Assembly (NCBI GenBank): GCA_902777355.1
Contig: CACYTU010000027.1
Span: 1 to 53,080, forward strand
DNA from: an uncultured Lachnospiraceae bacterium
GTDB lineage: Bacteria; Bacillota; Clostridia; Lachnospirales; Lachnospiraceae
Reading direction: 5' to 3'
DNA length: 53,080 bases
The notes beneath the pieces were generated by a model, which was not told where the DNA came from, did not search any database, and saw nothing but the letters and a program-made list of their open reading frames with translations. Position numbers and translations under genes: made by a program. This document shows, piece after piece, positions 7,932 to 16,404 of the stretch (position 1 is the stretch's first letter; each line of letters starts with the position of its first letter).

Positions 7932-10010
7932 TCAGGGCAGCAGGTTTTTCATACTGTCCACGCTGAAATAAATCGTGGAAATATTGTGGAGCAGAGCAGC
8001 CCGTGCCGAGGGCATATAGCCCAGCAGTCCCAGCGCGATCAGCGCTCCGTTGAAAGTCATGATCCTGCGGTAGTTGTTGTCGATCCGCTTTGTCAGACCG
8101 TTGCTGAGCCTGCGCAGCACCACCAGTTCTCTCAGGTCATCCGCAGAGATCGTGATATCAGCAATCTCTCTGGCGATCGCCGCGCCCGCCGCGATAGCAA
8201 CACCTGCATCCGCCTCGGACAGGGCCGGCGAGTCGTTGATTCCGTCTCCGATCATAACGACCCTGCGCCCGGCTTCATGCTCCCGCCTGACAAAGGCTGC
8301 CTTATCCTCCGGAAGGACCTCGGCGTAAAATTCGTCCATTCCAAGACGGCCGGCAACCACTGCGGCTGTCTTGCGGCTGTCACCGGTCATCATTACAACT
8401 CTTGAGAAGCCGGCTTCATGAAGATCATTCACTACATTGGCCGCCTCCCGGCGGATCGGATCCTCTATGCAGATCACCGCAGCCAGCCGGCTGCCCAGAG
8501 CAAGATACAGAAGAGAGCAGTCTCCGGGAAGAGCGTCAAATTTCTCCTGCTCCCCCTCAGGCAGAGTACATTTTTCATCTTCAAAGATAAAATGATAACT
8601 GCCGATCAGGGCCCTCCGGCCGTTAATGGAAGAGGCGATCCCATGGGCAACGACATACTCGACCGTGGCGTGTCTCTCCTCGTGGATCAGCCCTTTCCGC
8701 GCCGCCTCCTTCACAACCGCATTGGCGATCGAATGGGGGAAGTGCTCTTCCAGGCAGGCCGCCAGACGGAGCATCTCGTCCGCGTCTGTATTTCCGAACG
8801 GAATCACTTCCCTGACACTGGGTGTGGCGTAGGTCAGGGTGCCGGTCTTGTCAAAGACGATCGTGTCCGCCTCCGAGACTGCCTCCAGGAATTTTCCTCC
8901 CTTGACATTAATATGGTGGTCACTGCACTCGCGCATGGCTGAGAGCACCGAAATCGGCATTGCCAGCTTCAGCGCGCAGGAGAAGTCGACCATGAGGAAG
9001 GAAAGCGCCCTTGTCGCGTTGCGTGTCAGCAGCCAGGTCAGCAGGGTGCCTCCCAGCGACCAGGGCACCAGTGAATCAGCCAGGTGCTCCGCCCTGCTCT
9101 CCGTGGCGGACTTCAGCTTCTCGGAGTCCTCGATCATATGGACGATCTTATCATAGCGGCCCGCACCCAGCGCTTTTTCGACCCTGATCTGCAGTTCCCC
9201 TTCTTCCAGAACTGTTCCGCCGTAGACATAGGCTCCCTCCTCCTTGCGGACAGGAAGCGATTCGCCGGTCATGGACGCCTGGTTTACACTGCCGCCTCCG
9301 CTCAGGACAACACCGTCCAGGGGAATCACATTTCCGGTTCTGACGATCACACAATCTCCGGGCTGGACATCCCGGACGGAAACCAGCACCTCACCCTGAT
9401 CCGTTCTGATCCAGGCCTTGTCGATATTGAGGTACATCCGGCGGGCCAGATCGTCGACGGATTTTTTGTGTGTCCACTCCTCCAACAGTCCGCCGGCCTG
9501 CAGCAGGAACATCACGGAATCTGCCGTCCTGAAATCCCCGCGTACCAGGGAGACAACTATCGTCGTCGCATCCAGGACCGGCACTTCCAGTCTGCCCTGC
9601 CGCAGACAGCGCAAACCATCCCTTACAAATCTCACAGCTCTTCCGACACACAATACTCTGCGCACGGGATCGGGAAACAGCAGTATTCTGATCAGCCTCC
9701 CCGCCACCATGAAGAAAAGCTTCTCCTCATAAGTGCGGCTGAGTTCCCGCCCTGTGTGTTCGGGGACCTGCACTTCGGTTCTGTCATAACCGAATTCCGA
9801 GAGAGCCGCCAAAAGACGATCCCTGCCGTCTCTCTCCTCTTTATATAGAATCACAGCGTCGGCAGTGCGCTCCGACACCTTTACTTTCGTAATCCAGTCC
9901 AGAGAGAGCAGATGGCAGCTGAGCAGATCTGCCTGTGCGGCTGTCATGCGGCGCTGCATCATGCGCACCCTCATCCGCCCTCTCGACTCATGTAGTATTC
10001 TGCATTTCAT
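7932..10010 (-). CDS. P1B-like heavy-metal P-type ATPase
   Basis: A 692-residue integral membrane pump that should export a transition metal with ATP. Seen: actuator TGES (248-251), phosphorylation motif DKTGTLT (from D387), GDGINDSPAL in the hinge, and an N-terminal domain resembling HMA folds but lacking a CxxC metal site. The transmembrane metal motif, usually CPC or SPC, reads S344-C345-A-L in SCALKLAMP, so the proline is missing. Manganese or iron export would fit the neighbouring flavodoxin and DUF6110 genes, but the metal cannot be named. The gene has its own terminator and follows DUF6110 by 262 bases. The start lacks a clear Shine-Dalgarno sequence. Confidence 0.9.
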   Translation of the reverse strand: MKCRILHESRGRMRVRMMQRRMTAAQADLLSCHLLSLDWITKVKVSERTADAVILYKEERDGRDRLLAALSEFGYDRTEVQVPEHTGRELSRTYEEKLFFMVAGRLIRILLFPDPVRRVLCVGRAVRFVRDGLRCLRQGRLEVPVLDATTIVVSLVRGDFRTADSVMFLLQAGGLLEEWTHKKSVDDLARRMYLNIDKAWIRTDQGEVLVSVRDVQPGDCVIVRTGNVIPLDGVVLSGGGSVNQASMTGESLPVRKEEGAYVYGGTVLEEGELQIRVEKALGAGRYDKIVHMIEDSEKLKSATESRAEHLADSLVPWSLGGTLLTWLLTRNATRALSFLMVDFSCALKLAMPISVLSAMRECSDHHINVKGGKFLEAVSEADTIVFDKTGTLTYATPSVREVIPFGNTDADEMLRLAACLEEHFPHSIANAVVKEAARKGLIHEERHATVEYVVAHGIASSINGRRALIGSYHFIFEDEKCTLPEGEQEKFDALPGDCSLLYLALGSRLAAVICIEDPIRREAANVVNDLHEAGFSRVVMMTGDSRKTAAVVAGRLGMDEFYAEVLPEDKAAFVRREHEAGRRVVMIGDGINDSPALSEADAGVAIAAGAAIAREIADITISADDLRELVVLRRLSNGLTKRIDNNYRRIMTFNGALIALGLLGYMPSARAALLHNISTIYFSVDSMKNLLP

Positions 10011-10272
10011 AATTGTCTTATCAGAGCATAGCTCTTCTCAAATATAATCGGGCAGAGGCGGCGCCGCCGTCCCCTGCCCCCGACCATCCGTATCCGCCCC
10101 AGGGCGGAAAAATAAACCTGCCGGCAGTATGGTTCCCCATTCTCTGCCGGCAGACTGCTTCATATATCTATCGATCCGATATGCAGCCCGAAGACCGCCA
10201 ACATCATTTATAAGCCGAAAAAACCGGTCAGCCCGCCGATCCGGACAAGAGTCCGGCAATCCCGATCCGGGA

Positions 10273-10581
10273 TCATGCCTCGGTCTCAGGCTCCGCATCA
10301 GCTTCCGCCGCAGCGAGAACAGCCTTCGCGTCCTCGATCTGCTGAGCATCAAATGCCGCCTGTCTCTGCTCATTAATCTCTCTGGCGTCTGCAGCTATAT
10401 CATCACAGTTTTCACGCAGCAGGGACACATCCTTGAGGACCTCATCCTTCATGCGAAGAACTGCTGCTGTGCCGTGTGTGTAAAGTTTTTTCATATCGCT
10501 GCTGGTGAGAATCTTCAATCCATAAGATCCCAGGAGAACTCCCGCTCCGAGCCATCTGAAATATTTCCAATGCCAGTCCAT
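10273..10581 (-). CDS. DUF6110 family protein
   Basis: A 102-residue protein with one N-terminal hydrophobic segment (about residues 9-24, YFRWLGAGVLLGSYGLKIL) and a charged, probably helical remainder ending in an Ala/Glu-rich tail. It matches DUF6110, small membrane-anchored proteins found beside heavy-metal P-type ATPases in Firmicutes. An accessory or regulatory role for the pump encoded downstream is likely but unproven. An AGGAGG ribosome binding site precedes the ATG. Its promoter region shares a motif with the DUF2325 promoter. Confidence 0.8.
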   Translation of the reverse strand: MDWHWKYFRWLGAGVLLGSYGLKILTSSDMKKLYTHGTAAVLRMKDEVLKDVSLLRENCDDIAADAREINEQRQAAFDAQQIEDAKAVLAAAEADAEPETEA

Positions 10582-10648
10582 ATCTTACCTCCTAGTCTTC
10601 TTATATGTCTTTGCCCGGCTTTTGCCGCCCGACATCTTATTTATAAAA

Positions 10649-10698
10649 AATATGATAATTAGTTAGTTTTGACTGCTTCAACTCCAAATAGACACACA
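10649..10698 (-). promoter_or_regulatory. Putative promoter/operator upstream of DUF6110
   Basis: The minus strand reads TGTGTC-N2-TTTGGAGTTG, then ACTAACTAATTATCA. The first part has the same bases as the region upstream of the DUF2325 promoter at about 7694-7712. TTGAAG and TTATCA at 17-base spacing could serve as the promoter. Shared control with the DUF2325 unit is inferred. Confidence 0.45.
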
Positions 10699-10856
10699 GA
10701 GAAAGTTAGACATGACTTTTTTTCGAAGAAATATGGCGATCAGAAGACACGAACTGCACAGAAACAGAAAAAGGAAAGGGCTGAAAGCAGAAAACCGGGC
10801 GCCGGGAAATCAGAAGACTGAAGCAGGGCTGCAGACAACAGGCCAAAGCCGGCCAA

Positions 10857-10985
10857 AATAAGAAATCCAAAATATGCCGGTATAAGCATGCCAGAGTCAG
10901 CAAGAATAAGAATGCCAAAGTCAGCAAGAATAAGAAGTCCAAAATATGCCGGAATAAGAATGCCAAAACTTACCGGAATAAGAAA
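10857..10985. repeat. 24-bp tandem repeat downstream of the AraC-type regulator
   Basis: About five diverged copies of a 24-base unit, best read as AATAAGAATGCCAAAGTCAG plus four bases, begin 44 bases beyond the AraC gene stop. Odd and even copies differ (CAGCAAG versus ATGCCGG endings), which suggests an older 48-base higher-order unit. Confidence 0.8.
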
Positions 10986-11028
10986 AATCCTGCCTTCTGC
11001 CTGTTTTGACCGGGCTTGGTCAGTCAGT

Positions 11029-11433
11029 TCAGACGATTTCAGATTCTGGGGCGTTAGTCTTCTCCCAGGTGATCCTGTGCCTATACTCTCCGGGGGATTC
11101 TCCCATCACATCCCGGAAGGCCTTGGCGAATTTACTCCCGTTCTCGTAGCCTGCCTTACCGGCAATCTCGAGAATAGTTTCGTCCGTCTCCTCGAGCAGC
11201 CTGGCAGCGGCTTCCATTCTCCGCCGGCGTGAATAGGTATAGATCGGAAGTCCATAGTAATTCCGGAAGCAGAGCTTAATCTGTGTCGGAGAGACGTGCA
11301 GTGTCTGCGCTAGCTCAGTAATTTTCATGTGCCTCTCCAGATTTTCCATGATGACACGCTGTGCCTTTTCTGCTATTTCTCTCTGCGACCTGCTGCAATT
11401 TCGTGCCGGCTCAGGCATGTGCTCATTTCGCAT
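11029..11433 (-). CDS. AraC-family helix-turn-helix regulator (DNA-binding domain only)
   Basis: A 134-residue protein consisting almost only of the two AraC helix-turn-helix motifs. The first lies around ITELAQTLHVSPTQIKLCF (about 38-56) and the second around LEIAGKAGYENGSKFAKAF (about 88-106), followed by the usual GESPGEYR end. There is no ligand-binding domain, as in stand-alone AraC regulators encoded near metal or drug transporters. It lies upstream of DUF6110 and the metal ATPase in the same direction and may control them (inference). ATG 11433 follows GGGAG; a TTG just before it is an alternative start. Confidence 0.88.
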   Translation of the reverse strand: MRNEHMPEPARNCSRSQREIAEKAQRVIMENLERHMKITELAQTLHVSPTQIKLCFRNYYGLPIYTYSRRRRMEAAARLLEETDETILEIAGKAGYENGSKFAKAFRDVMGESPGEYRHRITWEKTNAPESEIV

Positions 11434-11661
11434 CAATTCTGTGCTCCCTTCAAAATACGGCTGAATGCACGCAGATCTGCGTTGGCATTCCAGTCGGTGG
11501 TATCCGTCCCGGTATTTCCGTCTGAGGAATCCGCCCCGGCATTACTTTCTTTTTACAGACAACCCGGGGTACAGGCTCACCCGGCTGGGCTACGACAGAT
11601 TCGTACTATTCCCGTGCATATCCGCCTGCATTTTTTGATTAGGCCCATCTAACCGCAGGGA

Positions 11662-11692
11662 CAAAAAATAGTGCCGGCTAACTCCGGCACTT
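11662..11692 (-). terminator. Intrinsic terminator after the Dus operon
   Basis: A 7-bp stem GTGCCGG/CCGGCAC with a 6-base loop is followed on the minus strand by TATTTTTTG. It closes the long operon that ends with the dihydrouridine synthase gene, about 217 bases after its stop codon; the 3' UTR between them carries the 25-bp repeat array. Confidence 0.8.
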
Positions 11693-11735
11693 TCAGTTTA
11701 ATACAGCAAACTCGTCCTGTCAATCTCAAAGCATT

Positions 11736-11835
11736 ATCTGTCCACGCTCTCTAAAATGCAATCCGCCTGCGCCCTCCAAAACGTGATCAGGCTGCGCTCT
11801 CCAAACCGATATCTGTTCACGCTCCCTCGAGGACG
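11736..11835. repeat. 25-bp tandem repeat in the 3' UTR of the Dus operon
   Basis: Four 25-base units start at 11736, 11761, 11786 and 11811, each of the form ATCnGnnnnCGCnCTCnAAA with divergence. The array lies between the dus stop codon and its terminator, so it would be transcribed. Confidence 0.75.
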
Positions 11836-11908
11836 CGGACAGTATCTGCACGATGGGAAATCAACCGCACTTCTAAAAATTCACATGCAGCTGCACTTGG
11901 AAAATGGA

Positions 11909-12901
11909 TCAGACAAAATCACACTGCGAAAAAAGCATCCGCGCCGCCGACCTGTACCTGACAAGATCTTTCGCTTTTCGTATCTCCTTCAGATATTTGT
12001 CGGCATCCGAAAAATTCCTGCCCATATAAAACCAGAGCTCTTTCATCTTTCCCAGAAGAGGTCCCTTGCCCGGCAGTGTCGCCTGCAGCGATTCCAGAAC
12101 AGCGTCGTGAAAGCGCCTGAGTTCCTCTTTCTCAAGGGGACTGCCGCCTGCCGCCTCCCTGGCCAGAGCAGGATTGGCGATCAGGCCCCTTCCCAGCATA
12201 ATAGTCCGGCAGTCCGGAAAACGGCTCCTGATCCTCTCAAAATCTTTGACCGAAAAAATATCTCCGTTATATACGACCGGGTGGGTACCGGCTTTCAGGA
12301 ACATCTCAAAGGTCTCAAGGTCCGGGCTTCCGCCATACAGGTCTTTCTGTGTGCGGGGATGCACGATCAGCTCACAGAGAGGGTACCTGTTGTATATTTC
12401 CAGAAGCTCTTGCGCCTTATCCGCACTGTCAAGGCCGATCCTGGTCTTGATCGAAAAACGGAGCTTGTCCATACCGGCAGAAGGATCCGATATATTTTCC
12501 TCCAGGCCAAATAGTCTGTCCATGCCATGACAGATTTCCTCCAGAAAGCGGTCCAGTGCCTCAGGATCACCCAGCTGGCCGGATCCCCTGCCTTTTTTTA
12601 CGACTGTCGGCATAGGGCAGCCCAGGTTCAGGTTGATTTCCCGGTATCCCAGAGCATAGAGTTCCTCCGCTGCCCACAAAAAGTCCTCCGGGCGGTTTGA
12701 AAGGATCTGGGGGACCAGAGGCACCCCGGCATTGTTGGACGGCGCGACATCCTCCCTCTCCCGCGTCTTGAGATTGTGTGTATAGTTGGGGGCAAGAAAA
12801 GGAGTATAGTACTTGCCGACACCGGTAAAGTGCGCGTGATGAGTGTTTCGATATGCAAAGCCGGTGATTCCCTCAAGGGGAGCACTGTAAATCCCGATCA
12901 T
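11909..12901 (-). CDS. tRNA-dihydrouridine synthase family protein
   Basis: An FMN-dependent enzyme that reduces uridine to dihydrouridine in tRNA D-loops. The 330 residues show SAPLEGITGFAYR at the start, INLNLGCPMPTVVKKGRGSGQL around 90-110 with the catalytic cysteine, KTRIG near 155, and VHPRTQKDLYGG and GRGLIANP further on, all Dus hallmarks. Its ATG overlaps the kinase stop codon (ATGA), so translation is coupled to the kinase gene. Its place at the end of a kinase/phosphatase operon is unusual. Which D position it modifies is unclear. Confidence 0.93.
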   Translation of the reverse strand: MIGIYSAPLEGITGFAYRNTHHAHFTGVGKYYTPFLAPNYTHNLKTREREDVAPSNNAGVPLVPQILSNRPEDFLWAAEELYALGYREINLNLGCPMPTVVKKGRGSGQLGDPEALDRFLEEICHGMDRLFGLEENISDPSAGMDKLRFSIKTRIGLDSADKAQELLEIYNRYPLCELIVHPRTQKDLYGGSPDLETFEMFLKAGTHPVVYNGDIFSVKDFERIRSRFPDCRTIMLGRGLIANPALAREAAGGSPLEKEELRRFHDAVLESLQATLPGKGPLLGKMKELWFYMGRNFSDADKYLKEIRKAKDLVRYRSAARMLFSQCDFV

Positions 12902-13899
12902 TTAATCCGTTTTCCTTTTCCGGCTGCCGCCGGCTGCTTTTTTTCCGGCAGGTCGCCCGCCACATTAAACCAGGCAGCACCCGCAGCCCTGTTTTCTTTT
13001 TCTCTGTTCTGCCGCTGCAGATACTCCCTGACCGCCGGCGCCATCAGGACACGGAGGACCTCCCTCATGGAGCACCGCTCCGCGGGATCAGCCTCCAGCA
13101 TCTTCTGCAGCATAGTCCTCAGTGCCGGATCCCTGATCTCATCGGAAATCTCCGCGGGCTTTCCGTCCAGGACCGCCTCGTGCAGATAGCTGTATTCAGA
13201 GGAGTCATATCCCGGAAAAGATCCGGTCAGATACTGATGGAACAGGATTCCCAGTGAAAAGACATCCAGCCCGGATGTCAGCGGAACGTCCTTTTCCCCA
13301 CAGAGAAAGAGACAGGCCTCCGGGGCCAGATAGATCTGGTCTCCGCTGAATTCGTCCTCACTCTCCGGCGGATAGTTTTCCAGAAAGCTGCAGTCAAAGT
13401 CGATGATCTTGGCCGTCAAAGTTCCCGTCCTGGTCCTTTTGATCAGTACATTTTCGTCCTTCAGGTCCGCGTGCACGACACCCCGCTCATGAAGACCGCA
13501 GATGCTGTGGGCGACATTGCGGCACAGTCCGATCCTCTGCTCCAGAGGAAGGGCAGCGATGTCCCCAATCTTCAGACCGGCGGACCTGACCCTCTCCATG
13601 GCGACATAATAATGAGATCCCCAGCGGAAAAAGGCCTCGATCCGGACAGCATTTCCATCGGATGCCTCATTGATCGCCCGGTAACAGGCACCGCTCTTTT
13701 TTTCAAAGTCGCGGCAGGCCATGATCCTGGCCTTCATCTGCCGCTCCCCGATTTCCGGGCTCACCGGATAGACCGGATCCAGGAATTCCTTGAGAAAAAA
13801 AACTCTCCCGTTTCTTCGCGCGAAAGTCCATCTGGAAAACCCGGCATCTTTATTCTGGAGCGGTTCGATCAGCTCAAACCCGTTAATGTTTTCTCCCAA
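12898..13899 (-). CDS. Ser/Thr protein kinase of a TerY-P-like triad
   Basis: A 333-residue soluble eukaryotic-like kinase. Seen: ATP-binding lysine in VFFLKEF (K37), catalytic loop HADLKDEN (143-150) with D145 and N150, and APE at 192-194. The magnesium motif is DFD (167-169) rather than DFG, and the glycine-rich loop is poor. No extracellular sensor or membrane segment is present. Kinase, PP2C phosphatase and vWA protein in one operon match the TerY-P triad described for tellurium-resistance-like stress systems. The likely start is TTG with GGGAGG nine bases upstream. A phosphorylation substrate could be the vWA protein or the zinc-ribbon proteins (inference). Confidence 0.9.
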   Translation of the reverse strand: MGENINGFELIEPLQNKDAGFSRWTFARRNGRVFFLKEFLDPVYPVSPEIGERQMKARIMACRDFEKKSGACYRAINEASDGNAVRIEAFFRWGSHYYVAMERVRSAGLKIGDIAALPLEQRIGLCRNVAHSICGLHERGVVHADLKDENVLIKRTRTGTLTAKIIDFDCSFLENYPPESEDEFSGDQIYLAPEACLFLCGEKDVPLTSGLDVFSLGILFHQYLTGSFPGYDSSEYSYLHEAVLDGKPAEISDEIRDPALRTMLQKMLEADPAERCSMREVLRVLMAPAVREYLQRQNREKENRAAGAAWFNVAGDLPEKKQPAAAGKGKRIK

Positions 13900-13927
13900 G
13901 TCTTCTCACCTCCCGCGGCCTGATTCT

Positions 13928-14102
13928 CAAAAAGCGCTCATACCCGGCACGGTACTGTCTCTGCCGGTCGTGCCTTGTGCCATTCATTCACCGGGATTTA
14001 CAAAAAGCGCTCATACCCGGTACGGTACTGTCCCTGCCGGTCGTGCCTTGTGCCATTCATTCACCGGGATTTACAAAAAGCGCTCATACCCGGTACGGTA
14101 TT
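13928..14102. repeat. 73-bp tandem repeat copying the 3' end of the PP2C gene
   Basis: Units begin at 13928, 14001 and 14074 with CAAAAAGCGCTCATACCCGG, an exact 73-base period. The first two are nearly identical over their whole length; the third continues for about 30 bases and is the 3' end of the PP2C coding sequence (stop codon 14071-14073). The sequence for the protein's last residues therefore recurs twice in the spacer before the kinase gene. Confidence 0.95.
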
Positions 14103-15120
14103 CCTCCCAGAGATGTTCCTGCATTTCCAGAGAAGGATCCTGCTCCATCCAATCCATATAGTCATGCCTGAGGCGTTTTGCCCGCTCGCGCACACTGTCC
14201 TGCATAGTCCTGAAATCACCGTACCCAAAACTCATAAAGGCAAGGGTATAGTCATCCCCTGCCGTCTCGGAAATACTCTCCTCCAGTTTCTGCCGGAACC
14301 CCGCCGGCGTCCGTGCCTGCAGCAGGCAGGATAATACCATGTCTTCAAAGTCCATGGGCGTCGGAAGATAGCCGAAACATCCGTCTGTCGCCGCAAGCAC
14401 CATGTAGGGTTCGTCCTCTTCAAAGCGGAGCGTCTTTCCTGTATGCAGCGTGAAGGGCTGGTCGGCAGCCACGACATTAGTCAGGGCCCCGTCTGACCTC
14501 AGGTTGGACATGGCATTTTTTCCATGCACATCATCCCGCGTGAGCTGGGCCAGTCCGCCGCGGTCAAGCAGATAGACACGGGAGTCCCCCGCCCAGAAAA
14601 CCTGCAGCTCCGTGCCCTCCAATGTGTTCCTGACAAGGGCGGCGGCTGCTGTGGTGGGAAAGTCCCTGACCATGGATCCGAAGATCCGTGACGTCTGTCC
14701 CCCGAGTTCATTGACAAGATCCAGGGCAGCGCTCATATATGTGCTGATCTGCCTTGCGGTCTCCAGGGAGTCACTGTCCGCTGCGTCTTCTGCATGCTCC
14801 ATATACCTCCCCTGATCCCCCGGTTCATCCCGATCCTTTTCCTGAAATTTTCCCTGATATTTTCCCCGGGATTTTTCCTGATATTTTTCCTGATACCAGT
14901 CGCGCAGAGCTCCGCCGGCAGCCCGGGAAGCCATGTAGGCCCCGGTGTGCTCCCCGTAATTTCTGTATCTCCGGGAACCCAGACCCCCACAGCCATCAAA
15001 AACAGCGGCAATGGCGGAGTTCTCTTTCTGCGCGGAATAAAAACAGTCCTCTCCGCGGTCTTCTATCATTTCTCCCGCTATGAGAAAGCGGAAATCCAGT
15101 TTCTGCAAAAAGCTCTTCAT
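14071..15120 (-). CDS. PP2C-family protein phosphatase of a TerY-P-like triad
   Basis: A 349-residue metal-dependent Ser/Thr phosphatase. PP2C motifs are present: FDGCGGLG (D42), AGDSRVYLL (near 190), ATDGCFGYL (near 265) and DDYTLAFM (near 310). Between the first motifs is an insertion of about 30 residues made of repeated YQEK-type units (residues about 76-97), probably a slippage-prone expansion. It should oppose the kinase encoded 170 bases downstream. The vWA gene lies 146 bases upstream. GGAGAA precedes the ATG. Its final codons are duplicated downstream. Confidence 0.92.
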   Translation of the reverse strand: MKSFLQKLDFRFLIAGEMIEDRGEDCFYSAQKENSAIAAVFDGCGGLGSRRYRNYGEHTGAYMASRAAGGALRDWYQEKYQEKSRGKYQGKFQEKDRDEPGDQGRYMEHAEDAADSDSLETARQISTYMSAALDLVNELGGQTSRIFGSMVRDFPTTAAAALVRNTLEGTELQVFWAGDSRVYLLDRGGLAQLTRDDVHGKNAMSNLRSDGALTNVVAADQPFTLHTGKTLRFEEDEPYMVLAATDGCFGYLPTPMDFEDMVLSCLLQARTPAGFRQKLEESISETAGDDYTLAFMSFGYGDFRTMQDSVRERAKRLRHDYMDWMEQDPSLEMQEHLWEEYRTGYERFL

Positions 15121-15266
15121 CCACGGTTCTCCAATCCTGCCGCTGCGCTGTCTCCTGTATGTATGCGGAATCTTTCCTGCAGGTCCTGCGTCCGCATTCA
15201 GGTCCTCTTCTAAATCATCGGTCCCGATTGTCCGATATTCTGTCTTCCCGGCTTTTGTCAGATCTG

Positions 15267-15956
15267 TCAGATCGTATTTGAGATCGCGTTCAGGATCTGC
15301 TCATAGTCAAACCCGGCGATTCCCTTTCCGGCTTCGGATTCGTAATGAATGACGTTGTTCCAGTTGGAACGGATCGTGGTCCAGGATTCTTTGCTGGGTG
15401 TAAAGAGAATCAGGCGCTTGGCCGACTCATCCATAATGCCCGGCGCATATTTGCTCCCCCACCACTCCGTGAGCTGTTCAAAGTCTTTCGCCATTCCGCG
15501 GGGATAGTTCTGGGCGGGTTTTCCATATCCCAGTTCATGGGTCCCGTCATCCGACCAGAGAGCGATCACATGGCGCTTTCTGTCTGAATCCATATTCCAG
15601 TCAGATTTGATTGCGTAGGCGAGAGCCTCCAGACCATCCTCGGGGGCATCGCCGCCTCCCTTGGCCTCGATACTCCGGATACACAGTTCCAGTTCCTCAG
15701 ACTGTTCAGGCAGTTCGAAGAAATCGGTCACAAGCATCGCCTCGCGCCCGTCCGCCATATAATCGCGGAAAGCGACCACGCGGACCCTGAGCTGCTGCAC
15801 CTTCTTTTTCTTCTGCTCCATCACATCCATGAAGTCCTGATAAAAGTTCAGTGCGTTTTCCTTGACGACATCGAGGAAGGGATCCATGCTCTCAGTCGCA
15901 TCGATACAGAAGACCACATCCACACTATAGGACAAACCGCGCTTATTAAAAACCAT
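15267..15956 (-). CDS. von Willebrand factor A domain protein (TerY-like)
   Basis: A 229-residue stand-alone vWA domain. The metal-ion-dependent adhesion site reads DATES (19-23), a D-x-T-x-S variant; GGGDAPEDG near 110 and LWSDDGTHELG near 145 supply further metal ligands and the Rossmann core. This is the TerY-like component of kinase/phosphatase/vWA triads and probably acts as a scaffold or phosphorylation target. The stop codon lies in a short doubled GATCTGACA unit. A good GAGAGGAG ribosome site precedes the ATG. Confidence 0.92.
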   Translation of the reverse strand: MVFNKRGLSYSVDVVFCIDATESMDPFLDVVKENALNFYQDFMDVMEQKKKKVQQLRVRVVAFRDYMADGREAMLVTDFFELPEQSEELELCIRSIEAKGGGDAPEDGLEALAYAIKSDWNMDSDRKRHVIALWSDDGTHELGYGKPAQNYPRGMAKDFEQLTEWWGSKYAPGIMDESAKRLILFTPSKESWTTIRSNWNNVIHYESEAGKGIAGFDYEQILNAISNTI

Positions 15957-16059
15957 AGTTCTCTCCTCTCTTTTCCTGTATCTCTTTTATGCATCTTATT
16001 TCTGCATCTTATTTTCGGCATCTTATTTCTGCATCTTTTTTGTCATTTCCGCCTGATTC

Positions 16060-16155
16060 GGGATCCGCCGGCGTATTCCACGGCTGTAATCTGAAGCCGC
16101 GGGCGCTTTCCCGGCAGTTATCTGAAGCCGCAGTTACTGCGCGATGAACAATCAA
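16060..16155. repeat. Diverged copy of the dispersed palindromic repeat
   Basis: The segment contains two CTGAAGCCGC units and, at 16122-16155, a diverged version of the 34-base sequence shared by 5556-5589 and 24892-24925, including the GCGCGATGAA block. It directly abuts the 51-bp tandem array. Confidence 0.5.
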
Positions 16156-16156
16156 G

Positions 16157-16388
16157 GGGGCAGAAGTCTCTGATTGACCAGGCTGCGGCGGCAGCATCAA
16201 TGATTCATGGGGCAAAGATTTCTCATTGACCAGGCTGCGGCGCAGCATCAATGATCAATGGGGCAAATATTTCTCATTGACCAGGCTGCGGCGGCAGCAT
16301 CAATGATCAATGGGGCAAAGATTTCTCATCGACCAGGCTGCTGCGGCAGCATCAATGATTCATGGGGCAAAGATTTCTCATTGACCAG
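16157..16388. repeat. 51-52 bp tandem repeat downstream of the zinc-ribbon protein gene
   Basis: Four full units and one partial unit share GGGGCAAAGATTTCTCATTG followed by ACCAGGCTGCGGCGGCAGCA and a CAATGAT end. The array begins 17 bases beyond the stop codon of the 790-residue protein and fills most of the spacer before the vWA gene. Each unit can form a small hairpin (ATTGAT with ATCAAT). Confidence 0.9.
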
Positions 16389-16404
16389 AGCCTGGCAGGT
16401 CCGA

